Part shown: positions 6,012 to 7,556 of the stretch, one piece after another | Layout of the letters: each line of letters opens with the position of its first letter | Numbering within the stretch: the first letter of the stretch is position 1 | Source: CAUPWF01 sp964367905 | GTDB lineage: Bacteria; Bacillota; Clostridia; Lachnospirales; Lachnospiraceae | DNA length: 7,556 nucleotides | Assembly: GCA_964367905.1 (NCBI GenBank) | Contig: CAYIZP010000078.1 | Coordinates: 1 to 7,556 of the forward strand | Direction: 5' to 3' | Program-made: the position numbers and the translations under genes | Notes under the pieces: generated by a model | What the model was told of the DNA's origin: nothing | Databases searched by the model: none | What the model saw: only the letters and a program-made list of their open reading frames with translations

Positions 6012-7379
6012 ATGTCAGGAAATATTTCAATTTTTTTAGCTAGTGATGATAACTACGCCCCATATTTGTGTACAACAATGTATTCAATATTAAAGCATAC
6101 AAAATCAAAAATTGATTTTTATATTATGGATGGTGGCATAAGAGATGAGTCAAAAGAGCTGATTAAATCATCTTTAAAGAAGTTTGATAGTGTTTCGCTA
6201 GAGTATATTGATATGGATAATTTTGAACTGTCAAGATTTCCGAATATAAGACATTACTCAGTGAATGCTTTTTCAAGATATTTTATACCAGTACTTAAAC
6301 CTGAGATAGCGAAAGCACTATACCTTGATGTTGATGTTATTGTTAAAGGTGATATATCAGAGCTGTATAATCAAGATTTAGGAACTTATCCACTTGGTGC
6401 CGTGTTAGAAGATTTCTATGCAGGGAACTACACATATCTTAAAGATGAAATTTTTCCTGAATATGAAGGTGGAAGTGATTATTTTAATTCAGGTGTTTTG
6501 CTTATAGATTGCGACAAGTTTAGAGAGCATAATTATACGGAAAAACTGGTTGATTATACGATAACTCTGTATAACAAATTAGCTTGTGCAGATCAAGATG
6601 TTTATAATATCGTATTTCAAAATAATTTCAAAATTTTTGACTATAAATTTAATTTCATGCCTGATTATTTTGAAGCACTCGAGATACATAAACCTGATCT
6701 TGCAAATTACACAAGAGAAAATGCATTAGTTCTTCATTATACTAGTGGTAAGCCTTGGCACGGGGGCTCAGTTGCAGTTGACGATTTTTGGCAAGTCGCA
6801 CGAATGACTAGTTTTGCAGATAAACTTAAGAATGAATTAAGTATTTATCAATTGCAAAGCAAAGTAAATATATTAGAGTGCAAGCTCAGTGAAATAGTTA
6901 ACCTCAATCATGAACTTCATTGTAAATTAAATGCTCATGGAGATAAGCTGCATACTTGTGAAGGTAAACTTAGTGAAATCGTGAATGTTAATCATGAGCT
7001 GAATAATAAACTGCATACTCATGAAGGTAAACTTAGTGAAATAGTTAACCTCAATCATGAACTTCATTGTAAATTAAATGCTCATGAAGGTAAACTTAGT
7101 GAAATCGTGAATGTTAATCATGAACTGGATAATAAACTGCATTCTCATGAAGGTAAGCTAAATGAGATAGCCGATATCAGTGGTGAATGCAATTGCAAGA
7201 TAAACGAAATAAATGGCATTATCCATGAAACTAATAGCAAGGTTGTTGAACATGCTAATAAACGTAAAAAGAGTGTATACCGTTTATTTAATATGATACC
7301 ATTATTAAAAATATACAGAGAAGATAATTATACAAGTATATATTTGTTTGGTTGCATATTGATTATGAAAATAAAATAG
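6012..7379 (+). CDS. GT8 glycosyltransferase with repeat-built coiled-coil stalk and hydrophobic tail
   Basis: With the start at 6012 the product has 455 residues; in-frame ATGs at 5976 and 5988 would give 467 or 463. Residues 1 to about 275 form a family-8 retaining GT-A domain. It opens ISIFLASDDNYAPYL and has LYLDVDVIVKGD (DxD at 106-108), YFNSGVLLID (Asn159), CADQDVYN (194-196) and LHYTSGKPWHGG (His242, Lys247), all expected of LgtC/WaaJ-like galactosyl- or glucosyltransferases. From about 275 the chain turns helical and charged. Residues 291-402 are a tandem array of roughly 21-residue units (three heptads each), KLSEIVNLNHELHCKLNAHE and variants, predicted as a coiled coil. The last 39 residues are a basic-hydrophobic tail: RLFNMIPLLK, then YLFGCILIMKIK. 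I infer a catalytic head on an oligomeric stalk anchored peripherally to the inner membrane. Sugar specificity is unknown. The next glycosyltransferase starts 35 bases after the stop. Confidence 0.9.
   Translation: MSGNISIFLASDDNYAPYLCTTMYSILKHTKSKIDFYIMDGGIRDESKELIKSSLKKFDSVSLEYIDMDNFELSRFPNIRHYSVNAFSRYFIPVLKPEIAKALYLDVDVIVKGDISELYNQDLGTYPLGAVLEDFYAGNYTYLKDEIFPEYEGGSDYFNSGVLLIDCDKFREHNYTEKLVDYTITLYNKLACADQDVYNIVFQNNFKIFDYKFNFMPDYFEALEIHKPDLANYTRENALVLHYTSGKPWHGGSVAVDDFWQVARMTSFADKLKNELSIYQLQSKVNILECKLSEIVNLNHELHCKLNAHGDKLHTCEGKLSEIVNVNHELNNKLHTHEGKLSEIVNLNHELHCKLNAHEGKLSEIVNVNHELDNKLHSHEGKLNEIADISGECNCKINEINGIIHETNSKVVEHANKRKKSVYRLFNMIPLLKIYREDNYTSIYLFGCILIMKIK
6882..7217 (+). repeat. Tandem 63-bp coding repeat, two alternating types (A-B-A-B plus a degenerate unit)
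   Basis: The units are A1 6882-6965 (84 bp, one extra 21-bp heptad), B1 6966-7028, A2 7029-7091, B2 7092-7154 and a diverged fifth unit 7155-7217. A-type units encode IVNLNHELHCKLNAH and B-type units IVNVNHEL-x-NKLH-x-HE. B1 and B2 differ at three bases over 63, and A1 and A2 are almost identical outside the extra heptad, which points to a recent duplication of an A-B pair. All lengths are multiples of 21 bp, so the coiled-coil register is kept. Confidence 0.93.
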
Positions 7380-7414
7380 TTGGTAAAATTGATTATAGGA
7401 AATGAAGTGATATA

Positions 7415-7556
7415 ATGCAGTTAACAATCATTATGATTTGTTCCAACATAAAAGGCGCCATTGAAAAAACATGTGAAAGTATTGTCAATCAAACATTTCA
7501 AGATTTTGAATGGATAGTTATTGACGGTGGCTCGACAGATGGTACATTAGATGTGC
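7415..7556 (+). CDS. GT2 glycosyltransferase, N-terminal 47 residues (3' end outside window)
   Basis: ATG at 7415 opens a frame to the window edge. It reads MQLTIIMICSNIKGAIEKTC, then ESIVNQTFQDFEWIVIDGGSTDGTLDV. The strand-loop start, the S-I-x-N-Q-T/S-F segment and DGGSTDGT (donor-binding Asp) are the standard opening of family-2 inverting glycosyltransferases. In the common form the first strand is followed by YN; here it is CSN. The ribosome site is GAAGTGA (7404-7410), 4 bases before ATG, a near match to the extended GGAGGTGA; AGGA at 7397-7400 lies further off. The gene follows the GT8 stop by 35 bases and presumably belongs to the same transcript. The DxD motif and everything beyond are not in view. 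Confidence 0.85.
   Translation, partial: MQLTIIMICSNIKGAIEKTCESIVNQTFQDFEWIVIDGGSTDGTLDV

Noticed and set aside
6882..7217. Repeat array as CRISPR
   Set aside because: Repeats are contiguous, in frame and protein-coding, with no spacers.

Overview
This is an AT-rich stretch of a surface-polysaccharide (O-antigen or capsule type) biosynthesis locus. Every supportable gene is on the + strand. The genes are closely spaced or overlapping, and I see no convincing intrinsic terminator, so they probably form one long transcription unit. The organism is a low-GC bacterium that makes a perosamine-containing surface glycan. The Shine-Dalgarno sites (GGAGAG, AGGAAG, GAGGA) are ordinary bacterial ones. 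The proteins recall glycan loci of anaerobic gut Gram-negatives such as Negativicutes, but this assignment is a weak guess made from memory; no rRNA or taxonomic marker is present.

Layout: 1-109 is the last 35 codons of a probable GDP-L-fucose synthase. 197-873 is a decayed glycosyltransferase gene with a defective start, an internal stop, an apparent internal deletion and a substituted donor-site glycine. 1026-2780 encodes a large protein with two complete GT2 (GT-A) glycosyltransferase domains in tandem. 2864-3961 is GDP-perosamine synthase, the most secure call. 3951-4544 is an overlapping left-handed beta-helix acyltransferase, probably the perosamine N-acetyltransferase. 4564-5751 is a GT4-like (GT-B) glycosyltransferase. 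5866-5976 is a 36-codon ORF resembling an isolated glycosyltransferase tail. 6012-7379 is a GT8 glycosyltransferase with a repeat-built coiled-coil stalk. From 7415 a further GT2 gene runs off the window.

How they fit together: fucose synthase and perosamine synthase both act on GDP-4-keto-6-deoxy-D-mannose, the product of a GDP-mannose 4,6-dehydratase presumably encoded outside the window. The locus therefore appears able to supply GDP-L-fucose and GDP-N-acyl-perosamine, and the double GT2, the GT4, the GT8 and the 3' GT2 would assemble these and other sugars. No flippase, polymerase, ABC exporter or chain-length regulator lies inside the window.

I did not find a wholly new system. The two observations most worth following are: (i) a bipartite hydrophobic/basic C-terminal module, with an invariant 13-residue spacer, that ends two otherwise unrelated glycosyltransferases and also occurs alone as a 36-codon ORF; and (ii) a nearly identical 63-bp (21-residue) tandem repeat in the GT8 gene that builds a heptad-phased stalk between the catalytic domain and that same tail.
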